A stretch of DNA of 18,332 nucleotides from Desulfobacterales bacterium (lineage in GTDB: Bacteria; Desulfobacterota; Desulfobacteria; Desulfobacterales; Desulfobacteraceae). The translations under genes and the position numbers were made by a program. The stretch's first letter is position 1. Every line of letters starts with the position of its first letter. Shown here piece by piece: positions 1 through 7,706 of the stretch. The stretch covers positions 1 through 18,332 of the forward strand of contig JAKSAU010000376.1 of the NCBI GenBank assembly GCA_022361535.1, written 5' to 3'. The notes below the pieces were generated by a model. That model had not been told where the DNA came from. It saw only the letters and a list, made by a program, of their open reading frames with translations, and did no database searches.

Positions 1-290
1 CCAGCTTTGGTTGTCACGGTCAACTCGCCTGAGATCAATACCCCTGCATTGATAACCGGATGGGTGTGCCAGGGAAGGGTTGTTCCGGCAGGAATACGTA
101 TTCTTAAAATAGTGACTTCTGGGGTGCCTTTAGGATAGCGTTCAAGTGCATTGCCGTTCCAGGACTTGGATGTTTTTGCAAGTACTTGGGCTGTGGTCTT
201 TTCTTTTGCTTGAACAGTTGCTGTACAGATAACCAATACGATCAGAATGCTAATCACATTGGGAGCTAGTCTTTTTAACACTGGATTCAC
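1..290 (-). CDS. Exported cupin-domain protein (C-terminus off window)
   Basis: Translating the minus strand from a GTG at 290 gives MNPVLKRLAPNVISIL..., a hydrophobic signal peptide that should be cut after TATVQA (about residue 28). A mature region follows with the metal-binding half of a cupin barrel: PAGTTLPWHTHPVINAGVL and then SGELTV. The two His of the W-H-T-H motif would be metal ligands. The frame stays open to base 1, so only about 96 residues are seen and the second cupin motif lies outside the window. A purine-rich AAAGGA lies about 10 nt upstream of the GTG. The gene starts 68 bp after the stop of the solute-binding protein on the same strand, so co-transcription is likely. Substrate unknown; these small periplasmic cupins are often annotated only by fold. 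Confidence 0.8.
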   Translation of the reverse strand, partial: MNPVLKRLAPNVISILIVLVICTATVQAKEKTTAQVLAKTSKSWNGNALERYPKGTPEVTILRIRIPAGTTLPWHTHPVINAGVLISGELTVTTKA

Positions 291-358
291 CAAAAGTTCC
301 TTTAATTGTCTTCAAATTCAGATTCCAACGGCCTTTCATGGCATAAATGAGTTCTACT

Positions 359-1123
359 CTATTCTCCCTTTTCCTGGGGAAAATCGAACCATTTGTTGTA
401 AAGCCTGTCCACTTGCTTTGAGTGTATCAGTTGCACCAATACCTGGTCAATTAGAGATAGTAACTTCTGGTTGCCCTTTGCCACAGCAAGCCCAACTCTG
501 GAACCGGGGTCCGAGTTTATCAAAATTTTTACCCTCAGATCCATCTGGTTTGCAAGAAAAATCCCAACAGCTTTGGGCATGATTGCCGCCCTTGTGGTAC
601 CCGAACCCAAAAGAGTCATGGACTCTTGTTTGGTTCCGGTTTGCATGATGCGAATCTTGTTTTTTATTCCTTTCTTTTCCCAATCCAATTCAACAAAAGA
701 GTGTCTGTCTCCCGTGATAATTTCATTATACAAATCTTCTACGGTTTTTATTCTTTTGTCATCTTCTCTTATAAAAACAACATCATACCTATGATAATAT
801 GCCCGGGTAAAATCGAATAATTGCATGCGTAAGTCATTGATTTCCATACCAGCGATAAAATCTATACTGCCGAACCTAAGAAGGTTCACAACATGGTCCC
901 AGTCTTCTTGAATGAATGTGATTTCCCGGTTTAGTTTTTGGCTGATCAGCCGTACTACTTCTGCATCGAAACCGGCCGGTTTTCCCTTTATTGAGAACTG
1001 GTAAGGGGGAAAGCCTTTGGCAATACCGCATACCAGTTCACGGGCCTGAGAAGTTGAAGAAAATAATAAAAGGAAAAGACAAATCATCAAAAGGGCCAAT
1101 ATTTTAGATAAAATTTGTTTCAC
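359..1123 (-). CDS. Periplasmic solute-binding protein, SBP_bac_3 family
   Basis: 254 residues, the usual size for the amino-acid-type extracellular solute-binding family 3. Residues 1-27 form a signal peptide (Lys-rich start, long Leu/Ile core, cut after SSTSQA). The mature start, ELVCGIAKGFPPYQF followed by KPAGFDAEVVRLISQKL, is the hallmark N-lobe of the family. GSIDFIAGMEINDLRMQLFDFT is the conserved ligand-pocket segment, and the C-terminus shows the usual VDRLYNKWF helix. There is no lipobox, so the protein is soluble. The start is GTG at 1123 with a weak ribosome site; an ATG at 1087 would cut the signal peptide short. No permease or ATPase gene is adjacent, so it may serve a distant ABC transporter or act as a sensor partner. 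The ligand cannot be read from the sequence. Confidence 0.85.
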   Translation of the reverse strand: MKQILSKILALLMICLFLLLFSSTSQARELVCGIAKGFPPYQFSIKGKPAGFDAEVVRLISQKLNREITFIQEDWDHVVNLLRFGSIDFIAGMEINDLRMQLFDFTRAYYHRYDVVFIREDDKRIKTVEDLYNEIITGDRHSFVELDWEKKGIKNKIRIMQTGTKQESMTLLGSGTTRAAIMPKAVGIFLANQMDLRVKILINSDPGSRVGLAVAKGNQKLLSLIDQVLVQLIHSKQVDRLYNKWFDFPQEKGE

Positions 1124-1159
1124 TTAAAAAGGCCAGTTTTAATTAGATATCATTAACGC

Positions 1160-1195
1160 CATGTGACTGAAATGTGATCAGACTCATATCACATG
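1160..1195. promoter_or_regulatory. Possible operator: TGTGA/TCACA inverted repeats
   Basis: The stretch upstream of the solute-binding gene holds ATGTGAT at 1172-1178 and its exact reverse complement ATCACAT at 1188-1194, separated by 9 nt. A further CATGTGA at 1160-1166 pairs with TCACATG at 1189-1195. The two TGTGA words are spaced 11 bp apart, one helical turn. The half-sites resemble those of CRP/FNR-type regulators, but the spacing between inverted arms (11 nt between TGTGA and TCACA) is not the canonical 6. A site for a dimeric regulator acting on the divergent promoters is an inference. Confidence 0.35.
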
Positions 1196-1313
1196 CAATT
1201 GGAGTCGCATCTTTTTGAATAACAATAATGCCTTAAATAGTAAACCCCGGTTGGAAGATCTTTATAGGTATTTGAATCTTGCAAAAATATAAATTTCAGT
1301 ATACCACTGACTT

Positions 1314-1332
1314 CAGCCCCTTTTGAGGGCTG
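1314..1332 (+). promoter_or_regulatory. GC-rich stem-loop in leader of the MscS-type gene
   Basis: CAGCCC (1314-1319) pairs with GGGCTG (1327-1332) around a 7-nt loop, about 70 bp ahead of the GTG start of the channel gene. It is not followed by a T-run, so it is not a standard terminator. It could shape the mRNA leader or be an old terminator remnant. The rest of 1124-1402 shows no convincing -35/-10 pair and no ORF. Confidence 0.3.
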
Positions 1333-1402
1333 CCGGTTACCCTTATCGTCTGTTTAAAATGCAATAAACCGATAACATTTATAAACTGAGGTCATTAAAA
1401 TC

Positions 1403-3088
1403 GTGAAAAAATATATCGTGCTCTTTTTTATCGCATGGGCATTCATGTTTACCAGTGCTGTGGCTCAAGAAGAACAGGCTATAGAAGTTGCTGCTGACAA
1501 CAATGTTTCTGTTAAATCCGAATCTGCCGAAGAAAAAACAACAATGGAAATGCTTAACTCGATTGTTAAACTTCGGGCCAGCTTAAAAAAGCGCATGGAC
1601 GAAAAAAAGCAATTAATGGACAAGGCAGACTCAGAAACAGAAAAAGGTTATCTGGCTGCGGAACTTGATGAACTGGACAAACAACTTGCAGGAGCGGTTG
1701 TAGATTTTGAGCAGATTGCCACAGGCGTGGATGTCGGCTTGTTTGCCCAGAAAAAAAAGGAGCGGTTTAACTGGAAAGACGAAGTTCTATCCCTGGCAGA
1801 GCCTGGGATTATGGAAATAAAGCGGCTTACAATAAAGGCAAGGCATAAGTCCAAACTTAAAGATGAGTTTTCCACATACCAGGATCTGCTGCCCATAGCC
1901 ATCAAGGCGAGGTCCCGGATTGAAAGTCTGATTGAGCAGGCAAAAGATCCGGTGCTTAAAACTGCACTTGAAAACCTGTTGCCCGAGTATCAAGGCGTCG
2001 AAAGCCAGATAGAAAACAAGTTAGACCTGGTCCGGCTCCAATTAACCGAGATTGAGCGGGAGGAAACCTCCTTAATTGACAGCACTCAGGACTCGGTAAA
2101 AACTTTTTTCAAGACCAGGGGGTTGTTTCTCACCATAGCCATCATTGCCTGTATCGCCGTTGTTTTTTTTCTACGATTTTTATATCAAAGCCTGATCCGG
2201 TTTGTTCCGGGGTATAAGTTAAAATACAGACCCTTTCACATCCGGGTCGTGGAGTTGGTTTACAGAGTTTTGACCCTGGCGCTCACGCTTCTGGCTGTGG
2301 TGGCGGTATTTTATATTTTTGAAGACTGGGTACTTCTTTCTTTGGCTATTATTTTTATTATGGGGGTGGGTTGGGCAGCAAAAAATACCCTGCCCCAGTT
2401 TGTGGATCAAAGCCGGCTTATGCTCAACATCGGCCCGGTCAGGGAAGGAGAGCGGATCATGTACCAGGGTGTTCCCTGGCTGGTCAAGCATATTAATGTT
2501 TACTCACGGCTGGAAAATCCCACCCTGGGCATTCAGCTTCGGGTTCCCATTGCCGAGCTTATGGGAATGACCTCCCGGGAATTTCATCCTTCCGAAGGCT
2601 GGTTTCCCTGCCGGAAAAACGACTGGGTGATCCTGTCTGACGGGACCCGCGGGGGGGTGACCCAATTGTCCCATGAAACCGTTGAACTGGTATTAAGGGG
2701 AGGTGCGAAAAAGACATATTTGACAGGCGATTTCCTTTCTATGAATCCGCTGAACCTGTCAGTGAATTTCAGGCTGAAGATTCCGTTTGGTATTGGATAC
2801 TGTCACCAGGAAGACGCCACCACAAAGGTACCTGAATTGCTTCTATCCCATGTCCAGGAGATGATAGAAAAAGAAGGGTACCAAGAAGATCTTTTAAACT
2901 TGAGAGTGGAGTTTGCCGAGGCTGGTGCCTCCTCTTTGGATATGGTGGTGATTGCTGATTTTAAAGGAGAGATGGCACCTGTTTACAACCGGTTGAGACG
3001 GGCCATACAAAGATGGTGTGTGGATGCAGCCACCAAGCATAACTGGGATATTCCATATCCTCAGATGACCATTCACAAAGCAAACTAA
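1403..3088 (+). CDS. MscS-family mechanosensitive ion channel with coiled-coil periplasmic domain
   Basis: 561 residues. A signal peptide (1-21, cut after SAVA) leads into a charged, helical, coiled-coil-rich periplasmic part (about 40-230). Three membrane segments follow at about 240-262, 283-306 and 308-326, the last running into the pore-like GVGWAAKNTLPQFVDQ. The cytoplasmic part has an MscS beta-domain-like stretch (342-390), a second stretch of the same pattern (401-450), and the alpha/beta end with the family signature HNWDIPYPQMTIH at 546-558. Such channels release solutes on osmotic downshock. The GTG start at 1403 follows CTGAGGT and gives the intact signal peptide. Odd points: the apparent doubling of the beta-domain and the lack of the usual Gly/Ala-rich TM3. 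Assignment rests mostly on the C-terminal half. The gene stands alone, closed by a strong terminator. Confidence 0.8.
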   Translation: MKKYIVLFFIAWAFMFTSAVAQEEQAIEVAADNNVSVKSESAEEKTTMEMLNSIVKLRASLKKRMDEKKQLMDKADSETEKGYLAAELDELDKQLAGAVVDFEQIATGVDVGLFAQKKKERFNWKDEVLSLAEPGIMEIKRLTIKARHKSKLKDEFSTYQDLLPIAIKARSRIESLIEQAKDPVLKTALENLLPEYQGVESQIENKLDLVRLQLTEIEREETSLIDSTQDSVKTFFKTRGLFLTIAIIACIAVVFFLRFLYQSLIRFVPGYKLKYRPFHIRVVELVYRVLTLALTLLAVVAVFYIFEDWVLLSLAIIFIMGVGWAAKNTLPQFVDQSRLMLNIGPVREGERIMYQGVPWLVKHINVYSRLENPTLGIQLRVPIAELMGMTSREFHPSEGWFPCRKNDWVILSDGTRGGVTQLSHETVELVLRGGAKKTYLTGDFLSMNPLNLSVNFRLKIPFGIGYCHQEDATTKVPELLLSHVQEMIEKEGYQEDLLNLRVEFAEAGASSLDMVVIADFKGEMAPVYNRLRRAIQRWCVDAATKHNWDIPYPQMTIHKAN

Positions 3089-3097
3089 TTATTTTAG

Positions 3098-3118
3098 CCC
3101 GGGGCATCAAGCCCCGGG
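3098..3118. terminator. Strong stem-loop terminator, probably bidirectional
   Basis: CCCGGGGC (3098-3105) and GCCCCGGG (3111-3118) form a perfect 8-bp, all-GC stem around the loop ATCAA. On the plus strand it is followed by AGATTTATTT. On the minus strand the run-out is CTAAAATAATTAG. It sits 9 bp after the channel stop codon and before the stop of the convergent SelO gene, so it may serve both. Confidence 0.85.
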
Positions 3119-3141
3119 AGATTTATTTAAATAACTATCAT

Positions 3142-4794
3142 TTAAGAACTGCAGGAGAGCATTGAGCAGCCGGGCTTATGTCTGGCCCACTCCGGACGTT
3201 TTTCTGCAAATTTTTCATTTTCAGGTTGGTCTTCATAAGGACGGCGAAGCAAATCCAGCAGTTCCCAAACTCTTGAGAAATCCCCCTGTTCAGCCTTATC
3301 AATAGCCTGCTGAGTCAGATAGTTTCTCAATACGTACTTGGGGTTCGTCTGGTTCATCTGCTCCTGGCGTTCTTTTTGTGAGCGCCCTTCTTTTTGCAGC
3401 CTTAACCCGTATAATCTTAGCCAGCGAAGCATTTGTTCAGTATAAACATTGTCTGCCTGTTCCGGCTTATAAAGGCAGGATTGTAAAAATGAAGGCAGTC
3501 TATCTGATTCAAGCTTTTGATTTTCAAGATCCCGACTCTCAAGGTCTCTATTTCCAAGGTATTGGTCTGGATTAAATAAGGCAAGCTGCCTGAAAAACAG
3601 GGTGTAGTCTGTTTCAATGGATCTTAACAGCCCGGTCAGTCCGGTAATCAATGGGTCATCATTGGCTGGCTCGTAGTTTAAGATGCCCAGCTTTTTGGCC
3701 ATCATGGCTTGATGGGCCGGTGTATACGCACCTGCAACCTCATCCATGATTTCTTGAAGTGGTTCGGGCCGGCCCAGCACAGGTACAATGGCATTGGCCA
3801 TCTGTCCCAGGTTCCAAAGGGCGATACCGGGTTGGTTTTTAAAGCAATAGCGTCGTCCCGGCAGATCCGTTGTATTGGGTGTCCAATCCGGGTTGTAGTC
3901 TTCCAGCCAGCCGTATGGGCCATAGTCAATGGTTAACCCTAAAACAGACATATTGTCCGTGTTCATGACGCCGTGGACAAACCCCACGCGCATCCAGTCA
4001 ATAATCATGTCCATGGTCCTGTCACAGATATCCTTGAACCAGGCGGCATAGTCTTTTTTACGGGTCTGGTTCAAATGCGGAAAATCAGTGTCAATGGTGT
4101 AGTCCATGAATTGTTTGAGCAAGTCTGTTTCTCCCCGGGCTGCAAGAATCTGGAAATTACCGAATCGTGTGAAAGAAGGGGCCATCCTGCAAACCACGGC
4201 ACCGGGCTCCTCTTTAGGATGGCCATCGTAAAACATGTCCCGCAGGACCTTTTCTCCTGTCAGGGTTAAACTTAAAGCCCGGGTAGTGGGCACACCTAAA
4301 TGAAACATAGCCTCACTGCATAAAAACTCCCTGATGGAAGACCGTAAGACTGCAAGTCCGTCCGCAGATCTGGAATAGGGGGTTGGACCTGCACCTTTAA
4401 GTTGCAGCATCCATCGCTCCCGGGATGAGTTTACTACCTCTCCAAGGTTGATGGCCCTTCCATCACCCAATTGACCTGCCCAGTTTCCGAATTGGTGGCC
4501 GCCGTAACACATGGCAAACGAATCCATGCCGGAAAGAACATGGTTACCGGTAAACACGCGGGTAAAAAGATCGGATTGGCAATCTGAATCATCAAGTCCG
4601 ATAAGGTTGGCTGCTTCTTTTGAAAACGCGACCAGCTCGGGAGCTGCCACAGGTGTGGGAGCGACCCTTGAATAACAAGCTGATGCAACCTGGCGCCGGA
4701 AGTTATCTGTTTCCGTGTCGCAGGGTAACTCACGGGTAAACTTATTATCAAAGTGAAGCCGGTTTAATCGGGTGGCTTGTGGGTTGGGTGTCAT
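3142..4794 (-). CDS. selO: Protein adenylyltransferase SelO (YdiU/UPF0061), Cys form
   Basis: 550 residues, a little longer than the E. coli protein but complete. SelO is a pseudokinase-fold enzyme that transfers AMP from ATP to Ser/Thr/Tyr of target proteins during redox stress. Visible family blocks: CYGGHQFGNWAGQLGDGRA (96-114), LQLKGAGPTPYSRSADG (130-146), SSIREFLCSEAM (152-163), NTDNMS (278-283) and DYGPYG (290-295). From the family, Asp280 should be the catalytic base, with Asn281 and Asp290 binding metal. The C-terminus is CSMLSCSS; the Cys three residues from the end (codon TGC) sits where eukaryotic SelO carries selenocysteine, and with the earlier Cys it can form the redox switch disulfide. 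ATG at 4794 has AAAGGA 6 nt upstream. The gene follows a ferritin-like gene by 65 bp on the same strand, probably one operon. Confidence 0.96.
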   Translation of the reverse strand: MTPNPQATRLNRLHFDNKFTRELPCDTETDNFRRQVASACYSRVAPTPVAAPELVAFSKEAANLIGLDDSDCQSDLFTRVFTGNHVLSGMDSFAMCYGGHQFGNWAGQLGDGRAINLGEVVNSSRERWMLQLKGAGPTPYSRSADGLAVLRSSIREFLCSEAMFHLGVPTTRALSLTLTGEKVLRDMFYDGHPKEEPGAVVCRMAPSFTRFGNFQILAARGETDLLKQFMDYTIDTDFPHLNQTRKKDYAAWFKDICDRTMDMIIDWMRVGFVHGVMNTDNMSVLGLTIDYGPYGWLEDYNPDWTPNTTDLPGRRYCFKNQPGIALWNLGQMANAIVPVLGRPEPLQEIMDEVAGAYTPAHQAMMAKKLGILNYEPANDDPLITGLTGLLRSIETDYTLFFRQLALFNPDQYLGNRDLESRDLENQKLESDRLPSFLQSCLYKPEQADNVYTEQMLRWLRLYGLRLQKEGRSQKERQEQMNQTNPKYVLRNYLTQQAIDKAEQGDFSRVWELLDLLRRPYEDQPENEKFAEKRPEWARHKPGCSMLSCSS

Positions 4795-4859
4795 GGCATT
4801 CCTTTAAAACAAAGTTATTGCTATAAGGCTTGCCTAACACGATAAGCATGCTGTTGGAA

Positions 4860-5333
4860 TTATTCAATGGGCTGATCTTGAACAGACTGAATCATGGTGC
4901 GTATTTTTTCAATATGTGCGGTTTCTTCCTGGATAATTTTCTGTAGTCCTTGCTTGACCGTTTCTGACTCGATAAAGGTATCAAGAAATTCGTAAAATAA
5001 GATGGTGTCGTTTTCAAATGTAATAAAGGTTTTAAGCATTTGAGCCGGGGTGTTGATCATGGCAAAATCCACCTCATCTAAAGAAAGGCTGTTCTCACCC
5101 ATCATATCTTTTAATACATCGGGAATCATGACCTGAAGATCATCTGCATTTCCTTCGAGGTTGTTTTTCTGTTGCCGGAACCAATTGCTGTGGCAGTCTT
5201 CTTCGTCTGCCATCCATTGAAGCAGGTCTTTGAGATTCTTGTCCTTTACGCTTTCAAGAGCACGGCAGTATACAGCTTTTCCATTCTGTTCAAGTTTTAC
5301 GGCAATATCAAAAAGGTCGTTGAGGGTAAACAT
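4860..5333 (-). CDS. Ferritin-like diiron protein, rubrerythrin-related
   Basis: 157 residues forming a four-helix ferritin-like fold. Two E...EExxH half-sites are visible: Glu15 (LEQNGKAVY), Glu44/45 with His48 (ADEEDCHSNW), Glu107 and Glu115 (FENDTILFYEF), then Glu136/137 with His140 (QEETAHIEKI). These would carry a diiron centre as in rubrerythrin-type proteins. The C-terminal rubredoxin Cys4 domain of true rubrerythrins is absent, so electron donation must differ. Likely role: peroxide or oxygen defence, or iron handling. ATG at 5333 is preceded by AAGGA at a good distance. It lies 65 bp upstream of selO on the same strand, and the pairing fits a redox-stress operon. The exact reaction is not readable. 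Confidence 0.85.
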   Translation of the reverse strand: MFTLNDLFDIAVKLEQNGKAVYCRALESVKDKNLKDLLQWMADEEDCHSNWFRQQKNNLEGNADDLQVMIPDVLKDMMGENSLSLDEVDFAMINTPAQMLKTFITFENDTILFYEFLDTFIESETVKQGLQKIIQEETAHIEKIRTMIQSVQDQPIE

Positions 5334-5461
5334 GGTATCAGTCCTTAGTTTTTGGACCCAATCATATAATATCGGTACTTGGTTTTAAAGCCTTAATATT
5401 GGAGCTGAACTCTGAGTTGTAGCGAAATACCATTGAAACACGTCTCTTTTTTCCAAAACTG

Positions 5462-5490
5462 TTGATTTCTCACCGCAAAACCCCTATAGA
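5462..5490 (+). promoter_or_regulatory. Sigma70-like promoter for the HDOD-kinase operon
   Basis: TTGATT (5462-5467) and TATAGA (5485-5490) are separated by exactly 17 bp and lie about 57 bp ahead of the ATG at 5547, in the divergent region between the ferritin-like gene and the kinase. Four of six consensus bases match in the -35 box and five of six in the -10 box. Found by eye only. The remainder of 5334-5546 shows no gene. Confidence 0.5.
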
Positions 5491-5546
5491 ATCTATACAT
5501 AATCAAACAGAACCGGATATCTTTTTGTAATTGACAACCAGGGGTT

Positions 5547-7706
5547 ATGGAAAATCTTTTTGAGAAAATAAAAACATCCAACCATCTACCCCAGCTGCCA
5601 CAGGTCATGTTGCAGCTGGTCAGAGCCTGTGGCGATGACAAAGCAGATATTGACGAATTGACCAGGATTATTTCTACGGATCCTGCCCTGACATCAAAGC
5701 TTCTCCAGATTATAGCGTCCCCCTATGTGAATCTGCCACGGCAGGTGAACACGATTAAAACTGCTGTGGTTTATCTGGGGCTTGACAGCATACGCAATAT
5801 CGCCATTAGCTCCTCGGCCATGCATTTTTTTAAAATGTCCAAAGGGCTTCCTAACTTTGATATCAACCGGTTTTGGTATCATTCATATAAATGCGGGGTA
5901 CTGGCCCGCCGCATCGCAGTGGAAGACAACCAGATTAATCCGGACGAATTCTTCTTAGCAGGGCTACTACATGATATCGGCAGCCTGGTGTTAATGCGCA
6001 CATTTCCAAAAGAATACGAAGCCGTTTTAGAAGATGTGGCTCAAGGGTTGCCCTTGGCAGAGGCTGAACTTGCCAGATTCAAAGTGGACACTCCCCAGGT
6101 CAGTGCCTGGCTATTTAACCAGTGGCACCTGAACCCCATCACATCGGATTCCGTTCTGTTCTTGAATGAGCCTTTAGAGAAGATCCAGGGAGAGCTGGTT
6201 CATGTCAAAATTCTATACATGGCCAACATCATGTCCGGTGCCAATCCTATAGCAAAAATGGACGAGGTGCTCACTCTCACCACTATTCCTGAACTAAGGC
6301 TTGAGCAGATTGCAGCACAGGCAGATGAGGAAGTGACCGAGATGGCCAAAAGTCTTGGGGTAAAACTTTGCAAAGAAGAAGACGACGACTGCCGGGTAGA
6401 AGAAACAGAAGACTCCCAGGAAGTCCCTTCTGAGATCAAAGACTTTACCATGTTTTACGGTACGCTTGATAACCTGCTGGAAGCAAGAGACCTTTCTTCG
6501 ATCCTGGATGCATTGCAACGGGGCCTGGAAATAGTATTCCATATCCCAAGGGTATTTTTCTTTCTCTTGGATAAAGACAAGAATATGCTGACCGGAAACT
6601 GCAACAACCAGGACCGGCATCATAATATAGTCAGGAGCATTGCACTGCCCTTGGACAGCCCGGCAAGCCTGGTGGTTAAATCCGTGAACACAGGTGATGT
6701 GCTGACCAGTGTCGGACAAGAACAGATGGCTGTTTCCGATGGTCAGATCATCCGGTTTCTGGAAACTCCCGGACTTTATTGCATCCCGATTATAACCCGC
6801 GGCCAAGCGTTAGGTGCCATGGTATTAGGGGTAGACGAACAAGCAGCATCAATCCTTGACCAGAACAGGGGGCTTGTAGGGCTTTTTTCCCGCCAGGCAG
6901 GTATCTGTCTTGAGAACATAGACTTTCACCAGGCCTATGCCAGAGATCTCAACGAAAAGAAGATGGAAGCCTATGCTGCACTGACAGATAAAGTGGTGCA
7001 TGAGATCAATAACCCCATTGCTATTATTAAAAATTATTTGGAAACACTGAAACTCAAACTGCCTGACAAACACCCGGCCCAGGAAGAATTATCTGTGGTT
7101 GGCGAAGAAATGTACCGGGTGTCATCGCTATTAGAGGGGTTGACCTCCTTTTCAAAGCCAAAAATAGGCGGGCTTGAAATCATTGATCTGAACCAGATTT
7201 GCAGCAGGGTGCTTGAAGTCTTGAAAAAATCGATACTTTTGCCCAGGCAGATCGCAGTTCAAACGGACTTTGACAAAGGGGTTCCAGCCGTGAAAATGGA
7301 TGGAAACGGCTTGAAACAAGTGTTGATCAACCTTGTAAAAAATGCAGCCGAAGCCATGGAGAATGGCGGAGAAATTCAATTTAGTACACGGCTTTTACCT
7401 GGTTCGACAAAAGTACTTATCGATGAAAAAAAGAAGATCCCCGGATTTGTTGAAATCAGTATCCGGGATAACGGCCCGGGTATTCCTGTAAGGATTAGAG
7501 AGCGCTTGTTCGAGCCTTATAACTCAAGCAAAAATAATGGGTCCAACTCGGGACTTGGCCTTGCCATAGTCCACTCGATAATCAAAGAAATGCAGGGTCG
7601 AATAACCTGCGACAGCCGCGAAAACCAGGGCACATGCTTTACCATTTACCTTCCCCTGTCCCCTGAGAACCAGGAGCAAAAGCAAAGAGAGACCACTCAT
7701 GGCTAG
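5547..7706 (+). CDS. HDOD-GAF sensor histidine kinase
   Basis: 719 residues, no membrane segment, so cytoplasmic. An HDOD domain (about 10-230) starts with the canonical LPQLPQVMLQLV and keeps an HD pair (LLHDIG, His142-Asp143). An acidic linker (276-298) leads to a GAF domain (about 305-465). The kinase core follows: phospho-acceptor His485 in VVHEINNPIAIIKNY, N-box NLVKNAAEAM (Asn599), G1 box DNGPGIP (641-647) and G2 box SGLGLAI (668-674). All catalytic motifs are intact. There is no receiver domain and no response regulator directly beside it, so the phosphate acceptor is elsewhere. The ATG at 5547 has a close AGGGG; a later start would remove the HDOD N-terminus. The end overlaps the next gene by 8 nt, suggesting translational coupling. 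The input ligand of the GAF domain is unknown. Confidence 0.93.
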   Translation: MENLFEKIKTSNHLPQLPQVMLQLVRACGDDKADIDELTRIISTDPALTSKLLQIIASPYVNLPRQVNTIKTAVVYLGLDSIRNIAISSSAMHFFKMSKGLPNFDINRFWYHSYKCGVLARRIAVEDNQINPDEFFLAGLLHDIGSLVLMRTFPKEYEAVLEDVAQGLPLAEAELARFKVDTPQVSAWLFNQWHLNPITSDSVLFLNEPLEKIQGELVHVKILYMANIMSGANPIAKMDEVLTLTTIPELRLEQIAAQADEEVTEMAKSLGVKLCKEEDDDCRVEETEDSQEVPSEIKDFTMFYGTLDNLLEARDLSSILDALQRGLEIVFHIPRVFFFLLDKDKNMLTGNCNNQDRHHNIVRSIALPLDSPASLVVKSVNTGDVLTSVGQEQMAVSDGQIIRFLETPGLYCIPIITRGQALGAMVLGVDEQAASILDQNRGLVGLFSRQAGICLENIDFHQAYARDLNEKKMEAYAALTDKVVHEINNPIAIIKNYLETLKLKLPDKHPAQEELSVVGEEMYRVSSLLEGLTSFSKPKIGGLEIIDLNQICSRVLEVLKKSILLPRQIAVQTDFDKGVPAVKMDGNGLKQVLINLVKNAAEAMENGGEIQFSTRLLPGSTKVLIDEKKKIPGFVEISIRDNGPGIPVRIRERLFEPYNSSKNNGSNSGLGLAIVHSIIKEMQGRITCDSRENQGTCFTIYLPLSPENQEQKQRETTHG

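Noticed and set aside
247..582. 111-residue plus-strand ORF at the left end
   Set aside because: It runs antisense to the solute-binding protein and cupin genes, both of which carry clear signal peptides and family motifs.
1172..1194. Canonical CRP site
   Set aside because: The gap between TGTGA and TCACA is 11 nt rather than 6, so it is kept only as a generic operator candidate.
1314..1345. GEMM-type c-di-GMP riboswitch before the channel gene
   Set aside because: The conserved GEMM core and tetraloop-receptor sequences are not seen; only one simple hairpin is present.
2163..2170. Run of eight T in the channel gene as a phase-variation tract
   Set aside because: The run is short, encodes Phe residues in a membrane segment, and the frame is intact; nothing else suggests slippage.
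6294..6806. 170-residue minus-strand ORF inside the HDOD kinase gene
   Set aside because: It lies opposite conserved HDOD-GAF coding sequence, has no family motifs and a Cys/Phe/His-rich composition typical of an antisense shadow.
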